Assembly: GCF_024734665.1 (NCBI RefSeq)
Contig: NZ_CP102931.1
Coordinates: forward strand, 3,780,001 to 3,844,000
From: Variovorax paradoxus
Lineage (GTDB): Bacteria; Pseudomonadota; Gammaproteobacteria; Burkholderiales; Burkholderiaceae_C
DNA: 64,000 nt
Reading direction: 5' to 3'
The stretch's first letter is position 1; each line of letters begins with the position of its first letter. Shown here piece by piece: positions 16,767 to 24,499 of the stretch. Made by a program: the position numbers and the translations under genes. A model generated the notes under the pieces. It did not search any database. It worked only from the letters and a program-made list of their open reading frames with translations, and was not told where the DNA came from.

Positions 16767-19700
16767 TCATTCGGCCGCCTGCAGGGCCTGCTCGGGCGCA
16801 GCGCGTGTGGCGCTCCTGCGTGACACGAGGCCACGCCCCCACTGCAAGAGGTCGTCGACGTAAGTGAAGATCACCGGCACGACCAGCAAGCTCAGCGCGG
16901 TGGACGTCAGCAGACCTCCGATCACGACGATCGCCATCGGCTGGCGAAAACTGGGCTCCGCACCCAGCCCCAGTGCGTTGGGCAGCATGCCGGCGCCCAT
17001 TGCGATGGTCGTCATCACGATCGGGCGAGCGCGCTTGTGGCAGGCATCGATCAGCGCGTCGAACCGGCCCATGCCTCGGTCGCGGCGCGCCACAATGGCG
17101 TACTCGACGAGCAGGATCGAATTCTTCGTGACGATGCCCATCAGCATCAGAACGCCGATCACCACCGACATCGAAAATGCCTGGTGCGTGAGCCATAGCG
17201 CGAACATGGCGCCGCCCATCGCCAGCGGCAAGGCACTGAGGATGGTGCCGGGTTGCAGGAAGTCATGGAACAGTAGCACCAGCACCGCATAGATGCAGAA
17301 GATCCCGATCGCCATCGCGACGCCGAAGCTCTGGAACAGTTCGGACATGCGCTGCAATTCGCCTTGTTCCACCTGGTGCACGCCAGCCGGCAAAGACTTC
17401 AGTGCGGGCAACGCCATGGCTTCGCGCTGCACCTCGCCGATCGCGCGTCCGTTCAACTCGACACTGAGCGTCACGTTGCGCGAGCGATCCAATCGGTCGA
17501 TCTGCGACGGGCCACTGCCCATCACGATCTCGGCCACCGAGCCCAGGTCCACGTTGCCGCCGCTGCCCTTGACTCGCAGCTGCGCGATGGCATCGAGGTT
17601 GCCGCGCACCGACGGATCCATGAGCACGCGGATCGCGATCTGGCGCTCCGGCAGGTTGAGTTTGGGCAGCGAGTTCGAATAGTCGCCGTAGGTGGCCAGG
17701 CGCACTGCGTCGGCCAGCGCTTCCGACGTGACACCCAGCGCAGCTGCACGAGCGGTGTCGGGGCGCACCTGGATCTCCGGGCGCTGCAGCGAAGCGCTGG
17801 AGGTCACGTTGCCGATGCCCTTGAGCGTGCGCAGCTGCGACTCTGCCTGCGCCGCCGCGCTGGCAAGGATCTGCGGATCGTCACTCGCCAGCGTGATGTC
17901 CAGCGACTCTCCGTTGGCGCCGGCCCCGACTGTGATACGGGCGCCGGGAAGCGCTCGCAGCATCTCGCGCATCTTGGCCTCGACACCCGATTGCTTGAGT
18001 TTTCGCTCGCCACGCGGCACCAGATCGACGGTGAGCGTGGCACTGGTCACCTCGGTCGAGGCGCTGGCGCTCATGCCGCCACCGCTCGTGGCCGTGCCGA
18101 CCGAAGCAAATACGCCTTTCACCTCGGGCAGTGTGCGCAGCATCTGCGACGCACGTTGGCTGGTCGCCGCGGTGTCCTGCAAGGTGCTGCCCGGCGCGAG
18201 CTTGATCGTCAGGGTGCTCTGCGCCTTGTCCTGCGCCGGGATGAAGGCGGTCGGAATGAAGGGGATGATGAGCAGTGCCAAGCCAAAGAAGGCCATGGCC
18301 GCCAGCACCGTGGCCTTGCGCCGCGACAGGCTGGCTCGGACCCAGCCGAGATAGCGGGTCATGGTCGGACCGTCGGTCGAGATCTCGTGATGCCCCGGCG
18401 TCTTCGGCTTGAGCAGATAGGCCGCCATCATCGGCGTCAAAAGCCGCGCCACCAGCAGCGAGGCCAGAACCGCCACCGAGGCGGTCACGCCGAACTGCCG
18501 GAAGAACTTGCCGGGGATGCCTCCCATGAAAGCCGTGGGCAGGAAGACCGCGACAAGTGCGAAGGTAGTGGCGATCACGGCCAATCCGATCTCGTCGGCC
18601 GCCTCCATTGCCGCTTGATACGGCGTCTTTCCCATCAGCAGGTGGCGTTCGATGTTCTCGATCTCGACAATCGCGTCATCCACCAGGATGCCGACCACCA
18701 GCGACAGCGACAGCAGCGTGATGACGTTGAGCGAATAGCCCGCCAGCGCCATGAAGCCGAAGGCCGGAATGATGGACAGCGGCAGTGCGGTGGCCGAGAT
18801 GAGCGTGGCGCGCCAGTCGCGCAGGAACCACCACACCACCAGGATCGCCAGGAATGCACCTTCGTACAGCAGGTGCATCGAGCCTGTGTAGTTGTCCTCG
18901 ATCGGCGTCACCGTATTCGAGGCCTCGGTGATGCTCGCCTCGGGGTGCGCCTTGGAGAAGCGCTCGATAGCGCTGCGCGCGGCCTCGGCCACGCCCACGT
19001 CGGAATAGCCGCGCGAACGCGTGACCTGGAAGCCGATCACCGGCCGGCCATCACGAAAGGCCATGGTCGTGCGGTCGGCATGGATGTCGCTGACCCGCGC
19101 GATCTGGTCCAGCCGCACGTAGAGTCCATTCGAGATCGGCACGGTGATCGCGGCAATCTCCTCGGCCGTGCCGGCGGTGACGATGGTGCGCGTGGACTGC
19201 TTCTGCCCGCCCACGGCCCCCTCACCGCCCGAGCTTTCTTTCTGCACCGCCTTGAGCTGCGTGGAAACGTCGGACGGCGTCACGCCCAGGCCCGCCATCA
19301 GCGTGGGATCGAGGTCCACGTGGACCTCCCGATCAATGCCGCCAACACGCTCGACCTTGGCGACGCCCTTGACGGCCAGCAGCGCCTTGGTCACCGTGTT
19401 GTCGACGAGCCAGGACAGATCCTGGTCGTCGAGCTTGGTCGATTCGACGGTGTAGGTCAGCAACGCCGAGCTCGCCGAAGTCTGCTTCGAGACCGTGGGC
19501 GAAGCCATGCTGGCAGGCAGATCGGCGCGCGCGCTGTCCACCGCGTTGCGGACCTCGCTCAGCGCTTCTTCGCTGTTCTTGTCGATCTCGAAGCTGACGC
19601 TGATGCTCACCGTGCCATCGGTGATCTTGGTGGTGATGTGGTCCAGCCGCGTCAGGGAAGCCAGCTTGTCCTCGATCTTGCGCGCCACCTCGGTCTCCAG

Positions 19701-19874
19701 CTGCGATGGCGCGGTGCCTTCGAGCGTGGCCGAGACCTGGATGGTCGGCAAATCCGTGTCGGGAAAATCCTGGATCTGCAGGCTCTTGAAGCCGATCAGA
19801 CCCAAGGCCGTGAGGAGGATGAACAGCAGAACAGAGGGAACCGGATTGCGGATCGACCAGGAGGAAAAGTTCAC
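16767..19874 (-). CDS. RND efflux permease (AcrB/MexF/MdtB-like)
   Basis: A 1035-residue inner-membrane proton-driven drug exporter of the HAE1 type. It has the N-terminal helix SIRNPVPSVLLFILLTALGL, the usual two large periplasmic loops and twelve membrane segments. The segment SLVVGILVDDAIVEIENIER carries the paired Asp residues of the proton relay. The N-terminal segment with FPDTDLPTIQVSA matches the family. It is coupled to the adaptor gene by an ATGA overlap at 19871-19874, and the outer-membrane factor is encoded before the adaptor. The cargo is unknown. Confidence 0.94.
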   Translation of the reverse strand: MNFSSWSIRNPVPSVLLFILLTALGLIGFKSLQIQDFPDTDLPTIQVSATLEGTAPSQLETEVARKIEDKLASLTRLDHITTKITDGTVSISVSFEIDKNSEEALSEVRNAVDSARADLPASMASPTVSKQTSASSALLTYTVESTKLDDQDLSWLVDNTVTKALLAVKGVAKVERVGGIDREVHVDLDPTLMAGLGVTPSDVSTQLKAVQKESSGGEGAVGGQKQSTRTIVTAGTAEEIAAITVPISNGLYVRLDQIARVSDIHADRTTMAFRDGRPVIGFQVTRSRGYSDVGVAEAARSAIERFSKAHPEASITEASNTVTPIEDNYTGSMHLLYEGAFLAILVVWWFLRDWRATLISATALPLSIIPAFGFMALAGYSLNVITLLSLSLVVGILVDDAIVEIENIERHLLMGKTPYQAAMEAADEIGLAVIATTFALVAVFLPTAFMGGIPGKFFRQFGVTASVAVLASLLVARLLTPMMAAYLLKPKTPGHHEISTDGPTMTRYLGWVRASLSRRKATVLAAMAFFGLALLIIPFIPTAFIPAQDKAQSTLTIKLAPGSTLQDTAATSQRASQMLRTLPEVKGVFASVGTATSGGGMSASASTEVTSATLTVDLVPRGERKLKQSGVEAKMREMLRALPGARITVGAGANGESLDITLASDDPQILASAAAQAESQLRTLKGIGNVTSSASLQRPEIQVRPDTARAAALGVTSEALADAVRLATYGDYSNSLPKLNLPERQIAIRVLMDPSVRGNLDAIAQLRVKGSGGNVDLGSVAEIVMGSGPSQIDRLDRSRNVTLSVELNGRAIGEVQREAMALPALKSLPAGVHQVEQGELQRMSELFQSFGVAMAIGIFCIYAVLVLLFHDFLQPGTILSALPLAMGGAMFALWLTHQAFSMSVVIGVLMLMGIVTKNSILLVEYAIVARRDRGMGRFDALIDACHKRARPIVMTTIAMGAGMLPNALGLGAEPSFRQPMAIVVIGGLLTSTALSLLVVPVIFTYVDDLLQWGRGLVSRRSATRAAPEQALQAAE

Positions 19875-21010
19875 TGCGAGCCCCCTGTCTGCGCTTTGGC
19901 TGCGCCGGCCACCGTGACCTGTACGCCCTCCGACAGGAAAGCGCCTCCGCCGGCAACGACGCGCGCATCGCCCGAGAGCCCGGACAGCACCTCGATGCGG
20001 TCGCCCTGGCGACGTCCGGTGGCGACCGGATGGCTGCTCACCTTGTCACCGCTGCCGACCACGTACACATACGAGCGGCCGTCGCGCATCACGATCGCCG
20101 ACTGCGGCAGCGTGAGCGCGGATTTGGCGTCGAGTTCCAGCGTGCCGTTGGCGAACATGCCCGAGCGCGACGCACTGGCGGCGGGCAGGCTCGCGTAGAC
20201 CGTGCCACGGCCGGTGGTGGTGCTCAGCGTCGGGCCGACCAGCCGGACCTTGCCCTCCACCTGCTCGCCGCTGGGCAATGTGACGCGTGCGATCTGACCC
20301 ACACGCACGAGAGCGACCTGCCGGGCATCGAGCTCCGGGCGCCATTCGACCTTGGCCTGCCGCACCAGGCGGAACAGCTCCGCGCCCGCACTGACCACAT
20401 TGCCCAGCACCGCCGACTTCGAGGAAACGATGCCGTCGTCGGCAGCGACGATGCGCGTCTGGATGAGCTTGAGCTTGCTGCTGTCGAGCTCGGCCTGCGC
20501 GGAAGCGAGCGAAGCGCGCGAGGTGGCCTCGGTGATCCGGTACTCCTCGATCTTCTGCGCCGACAGCGCGCCGCTGCTTTCGGCGATCTTCGCGCGCCGT
20601 GTGTTGGAGACAGCCTGGTCGAGCGTGGCGCGGGCCTGCGCGACAGCGGCTTCCTGCTTGCGCACTTCGGCTTTGACGGTCGCGTCCGCCAGCCGCGCAA
20701 GAAGCTGGCCGCGCTTGACGCTCGCGCCCACATCCACCAGCAGTTCAGCGATGCGCAGGCCACCGGTCTCGGGGCTGACGATGACCTCCTGCCAGGCCGA
20801 GACCGGCCCACTCGCCTGCAGTGTCTGCGGCCAATTCTGCGTCTGGGGGGCGACCACCTCGACCGTCAGCACGCTAGGGGCCCGGGCCTCGGCACCGGGC
20901 ACGCGGGCGTCCCCGGCCGGGCGGGCCAGCCAGGCGACAAGCCCCAGCCCGAGCACCACGGCGAGTGCCGCAGTCCCGATAAAGAACTTTCGATTCACGG
21001 TAAACCTCAT
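19871..21010 (-). CDS. RND efflux periplasmic adaptor (membrane fusion protein)
   Basis: A 379-residue HlyD/AcrA-family adaptor. An N-terminal membrane anchor (FIGTAALAVVLGLGLVAWLA) is followed by half of a lipoyl domain, a coiled-coil rich in Ala, Glu and Lys (roughly residues 100-180: KQEAAVAQARATLDQA), the second lipoyl half and beta-barrel and proximal domains. It links the permease to the outer-membrane channel. Its ATG overlaps the end of the channel gene (21007-21010). Confidence 0.92.
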   Translation of the reverse strand: MRFTVNRKFFIGTAALAVVLGLGLVAWLARPAGDARVPGAEARAPSVLTVEVVAPQTQNWPQTLQASGPVSAWQEVIVSPETGGLRIAELLVDVGASVKRGQLLARLADATVKAEVRKQEAAVAQARATLDQAVSNTRRAKIAESSGALSAQKIEEYRITEATSRASLASAQAELDSSKLKLIQTRIVAADDGIVSSKSAVLGNVVSAGAELFRLVRQAKVEWRPELDARQVALVRVGQIARVTLPSGEQVEGKVRLVGPTLSTTTGRGTVYASLPAASASRSGMFANGTLELDAKSALTLPQSAIVMRDGRSYVYVVGSGDKVSSHPVATGRRQGDRIEVLSGLSGDARVVAGGGAFLSEGVQVTVAGAAKAQTGGSQ

Positions 21011-22470
21011 TGATTGTTTGCCTGCTGCGCCGCCACCGCCTGCGGCGGCAACGCGGGCGAATCGGGCTGCCAGCCGCCGCCCAACGCCTTGTAGAGAGCG
21101 ATCCAGTACTGGACGCGGTTGCGCTGCAGCGCGATCTCATCGACCTGGGCGGACAGCGCCGAGCGCCGCGCCTCTTCCAACGTGAGCAGGCTTGCGCCGC
21201 CGGCACGCCAGTTCACCTCCGTCGCTTCGAAGTAGCGGCGATATTCCTGCGCCGCCTGCCCGGCCTGGTCTGCGCGTCGAGCCGTGCTGTCCAGGCGGAC
21301 CAGCGCCTGCTCGATCTCCTTCACGGCGTCGCGCACACTTTGCCGGTAGTCGGCCAGCGCCGACCTGTAGCTCGCTTGCGCGCTGTCCACTGCCGCGCGG
21401 CGCTTGCCGGCGTCGAAGATCGGAATCGACAGCGACGGGCCCAGGGACCAAGTGGTGACCGACGAAGAGAGGTTGGAGGCCGAGACCGTGATCGATCCAG
21501 TCAGCGAAAGGCTCGGGTACAGATCCGCCACCGCGGCGCCAATCTCGGCGCTCGAAGCCGCGAGCTCCCGCTCGCTCGAGGCCAGATCGGGTCGCTGGCG
21601 CAGGGCCTGAGCGGGCACGCTCGGAACTGCCAGCGCGGCCGGCTGCGGTACCTGTGCGCCAGCGTGCGCCATCAGGGCTCGCAGCGCGGCCTCATCGAAG
21701 CCAGTGAGATTGACGAGCGACTTCACCAGCAGTTCGCATTCGGCGCGCTGCGACAGCAGCGTGGACGTGGTGCTCGCCAGGCTGGCTCGCGCGAGCGCGC
21801 CATCGGAAGGCGCAGTGAATCCGGCGCGCACCGCAACGGCGGTGGCCTTCTCGGTCTCGGTCATCGAGGCCAGCTCGCGCTCATAAGCCTGGGCCAGCAG
21901 CCCGCAGGCGCGGTACTGCACATAGGTGTCGGCCACCTCGGCCGCCAGCGAGACTCGCGCGTCGTGCCAATCGTCCACGCGCGCATCGATGCGCGCCTGC
22001 GCCGCCTGCGCATTGCGGCGCACCTTGCCGAACAGATCCACTTCCCAGGAGGCATCGAGGTCGGCGCTGCGGCTGGTGGCAAGCACTGGCGCGCTGCCTT
22101 CGGTCGTCTGCTGCCTTGCGCGCGATAGCGAACCGCTGCCGCTCAGGCTGGGCAGGCCGCCCGCTCGCGTCGTGGTCAGTGTTGCGCGCGCCTTCTCGAT
22201 CTTCGTCCAAGCTTTGTCCAGACTCGGACTGTCGGCTTCCGCCTGCACGATCAGCCGGCCAAGGACCGGGTCGTCGAACTGGCGCCACCAGTTGACCATC
22301 GCACTGACACTGCCATCGTGCGGCACCACCGCCTGCCAGGTTGCGGCCACCGATGGCGTCGGCGGGTGATATTCCGGACCGGCCGCACAGCCGGCCAGCA
22401 TGACGCCAAGAGCGAGCAGCGCCATCGCGCGCACCCGCCTTCCGGGGGAGAGAATTTGAGAAGCATGCAT
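21007..22470 (-). CDS. RND efflux outer-membrane factor, NodT/OprM-type lipoprotein
   Basis: A 487-residue TolC-like channel. A lipoprotein signal with lipobox LAGC ends at about residue 25 (ALLALGVMLAGCAAGPEY), and two outer-membrane-efflux repeats follow with the typical QRPDLASSERELAASSAEIG helix. The ATG at 22470 is the first plausible start; longer versions have no signal peptide. It is the first gene of the efflux operon and diverges from the response regulator gene at 22613. Confidence 0.92.
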   Translation of the reverse strand: MHASQILSPGRRVRAMALLALGVMLAGCAAGPEYHPPTPSVAATWQAVVPHDGSVSAMVNWWRQFDDPVLGRLIVQAEADSPSLDKAWTKIEKARATLTTTRAGGLPSLSGSGSLSRARQQTTEGSAPVLATSRSADLDASWEVDLFGKVRRNAQAAQARIDARVDDWHDARVSLAAEVADTYVQYRACGLLAQAYERELASMTETEKATAVAVRAGFTAPSDGALARASLASTTSTLLSQRAECELLVKSLVNLTGFDEAALRALMAHAGAQVPQPAALAVPSVPAQALRQRPDLASSERELAASSAEIGAAVADLYPSLSLTGSITVSASNLSSSVTTWSLGPSLSIPIFDAGKRRAAVDSAQASYRSALADYRQSVRDAVKEIEQALVRLDSTARRADQAGQAAQEYRRYFEATEVNWRAGGASLLTLEEARRSALSAQVDEIALQRNRVQYWIALYKALGGGWQPDSPALPPQAVAAQQANNQ

Positions 22471-22471
22471 A

Positions 22472-22490
22472 GGGTTCTTCGTTCGAACCC
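22472..22490. promoter_or_regulatory. Inverted repeat just upstream of the efflux operon
   Basis: GGGTTC at 22472-22477 is repeated in inverse as GAACCC at 22485-22490 with seven bases between. It lies immediately before the start of the outer-membrane factor in the region shared with the divergent response-regulator gene. It could be a binding site for that regulator or a 5' hairpin. The evidence is the symmetry and position only. Confidence 0.3.
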
Positions 22491-22612
22491 ATCGTAGGAA
22501 GAGCCTCTGTTGGATGCGGTTCGGGAGAGTTAAGCTGGGTAAAAAATGGCCGTGGTTCGCCATCGACGCAGCATCTGATGCCAAACTGTTGTCTCTTGCC
22601 CAGAACCAAGCC

Positions 22613-23308
22613 ATGCACCGAGTCCTGCTGATCGACGACGACGTCGAACTCACCACCATGCTGTCCCAGTACCTGGGGTACGAGGGCTTTGATGTTCGCG
22701 CCGTGCACGATGGCGGCACCGGTGCTGGCGAGGCAGCCACCAACCTCTATTCCATCGTGGTGCTGGACATCATGATGCCGCGTCTGTCTGGCATCGAGGT
22801 GCTTCGGCGCATCCGGGAGCGCAGCGCAGTGCCCGTCCTCATGCTGACTGCCCGCGGAGACAATGTCGACAAGATCGTCGGGCTGAACATGGGCGCCGAC
22901 GACTACGTGTCAAAGCCATGCACGCCGGCCGAGCTGGTTGCACGCATACGCGCAATTTTGCGGCGCACGGAAACAAGAGCTGCCGCCGAGCCATCGTCCG
23001 CGCCGCGCGTGCTCAAGGCGGGAGAACTTGTGTTGTGGCCCGGCAGCCGCCGGGCGACGTGGCACGGCGAGCCACTCGAACTCACGGGTACGGAATTCAG
23101 CCTGCTGGAGGTGCTTGCAAGCCATGTGGGCAAGCTCGTCAGCAAGCAGGACATTTCGCTGCAAGCCTTCGACCGTTCGCTCGTACGTTTTGACCGTCGT
23201 ATCGATGTGCACATCAGCGCCATCAGGCAGAAGCTCGGGTCCCGCTCGGACGGCCAATCCTGGATTCAGAGCGTGCGCGGCTTGGGCTACCAGTTGCTGG
23301 AGGGCTGA
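22613..23308 (+). CDS. OmpR/CpxR-family response regulator
   Basis: A 231-residue two-component regulator. The receiver domain has the acidic pocket LLIDDD (residues 5-10), phospho-acceptor Asp52 in VVLDIMMPR, and Lys in VSKPCTP; a winged-helix output domain with ELTGTEFSLLEVLASH and RRIDVHISAIRQKL follows. The ATG at 22613 (MHRVLLIDDD) is chosen because family members begin here. It overlaps the kinase gene by one base (TGATG) and diverges from the efflux operon, which it probably controls. Confidence 0.93.
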   Translation: MHRVLLIDDDVELTTMLSQYLGYEGFDVRAVHDGGTGAGEAATNLYSIVVLDIMMPRLSGIEVLRRIRERSAVPVLMLTARGDNVDKIVGLNMGADDYVSKPCTPAELVARIRAILRRTETRAAAEPSSAPRVLKAGELVLWPGSRRATWHGEPLELTGTEFSLLEVLASHVGKLVSKQDISLQAFDRSLVRFDRRIDVHISAIRQKLGSRSDGQSWIQSVRGLGYQLLEG

Positions 23309-24384
23309 TGCCACTCAGGCCAACAGTCGGAAGGTTGTTCTGGAAGCTCCTGCTTGCCTTGTCGCTGAGCATGATCCTGTCGATGCTCGGCACAGCCGCC
23401 TACCTGACGTTCACCAACCACCCATTCCCTCCGCCGCAGCCGGACGGCATGCCGTCCCTTGGCTACACGCCCATCGTCCCGCTGCTTTCCGGGCTCATTG
23501 CCATACTGGTGATCGGCCTCGCGCTTTCCTGGTACCTGTCTCGCCCGCTGCGCCATTTGCGTTGGGCGCTTCACCGCGTTGCTCAGGGTCATCTCGACAC
23601 CCGCATATCACCGCTGATGGGGCGCCGGCGCGACGAGATCGCCGATCTGGCGCGGGACGTCGACCGGATGGCCGAACAGTTGCAACTGGTCGTGGAATCG
23701 CGACGTGTTCTGCTGCACGACATCTCTCATGAACTGCGTTCCCCGTTGACTCGAATTCAAGCCGCCATCGGTCTGTCACGACAAGATCCCGAGCTGACCG
23801 AGGCCATGCTTCTTCGCATCAAGAACGAAAGCGAGCGACTTGATGGCCTGATCGAGGAGTTGCTCACGCTGCATCGCCTGGAGGCTGGTGCGTCTGTCGC
23901 GCCACTGGAGCGGGTGGATCTGATCGAGCTGCTGGACGACATCACGGAAGATGCCGACTTCGAAGCCCGCGCCACGGGTCGCCGCGTGAGCACCGACGCT
24001 CACGGAAGTTTCGTCGTTGAAGTGCATGGCGAGTTGATCTATCGCGCTTTCGAGAACGTCATCCGCAACGCCGTCAAGTACAGCCCGCCGTGCGGCATCG
24101 TGGAAGTCAATGTGCAGGTCGATTCGCAGACAGGTGCTCTCGTCATCGCGGTGGCTGACCGCGGCCCGGGCGTGTCGCCCTCGTTGTTGGAAAAGATTTT
24201 TGAGCCCTTCTTCCGTGCCGAAGAAGGCGAGCAGGTGCACGGCGTGGGCCTCGGCCTGGCCATTGCTCGTCGCGCGATGCAGATGCACAACGGAAGCGTC
24301 ACGGCATCGCCGCGCGAAGGCGGAGGCCTTTTGGTGAAGCTGATCTTGCCTTCTCCCCAAGGAGCGTCCGCCCCCTTCGAGTGA
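23308..24384 (+). CDS. Sensor histidine kinase (CpxA-like architecture)
   Basis: A 358-residue membrane kinase. The first membrane helix lies at about residues 10-35 and the second at 55-77, framing a very short Pro-rich periplasmic loop of about 20 residues. A HAMP domain follows, then the H box LLHDISHELRSPL with His141, the N box NVIRNAVKYSP, G1 DRGPGVSP and G2 GVGLGLAIARR. It partners the regulator at 22613. The tiny loop argues against binding a bulky periplasmic ligand and suggests envelope-stress or membrane sensing. Confidence 0.93.
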   Translation: MPLRPTVGRLFWKLLLALSLSMILSMLGTAAYLTFTNHPFPPPQPDGMPSLGYTPIVPLLSGLIAILVIGLALSWYLSRPLRHLRWALHRVAQGHLDTRISPLMGRRRDEIADLARDVDRMAEQLQLVVESRRVLLHDISHELRSPLTRIQAAIGLSRQDPELTEAMLLRIKNESERLDGLIEELLTLHRLEAGASVAPLERVDLIELLDDITEDADFEARATGRRVSTDAHGSFVVEVHGELIYRAFENVIRNAVKYSPPCGIVEVNVQVDSQTGALVIAVADRGPGVSPSLLEKIFEPFFRAEEGEQVHGVGLGLAIARRAMQMHNGSVTASPREGGGLLVKLILPSPQGASAPFE

Positions 24385-24499
24385 GGCAGGTGTCACGCGA
24401 CTCTGCGGTGCCCGCATGGCCATGAAGCTTCGCCGGATGGATGGCACCTCTACATAACTTGTGTCGGCCAAACGGCGGCACGCGGCCCCGGCGGTCAGA

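Noticed and set aside
17364..20198. A 944-codon open frame on the plus strand opposite the RND permease
   Set aside because: It is antisense to a clear RND permease and reads as Arg/His/Gly-rich low-complexity sequence with no family motif; such frames arise from strong third-position GC bias.
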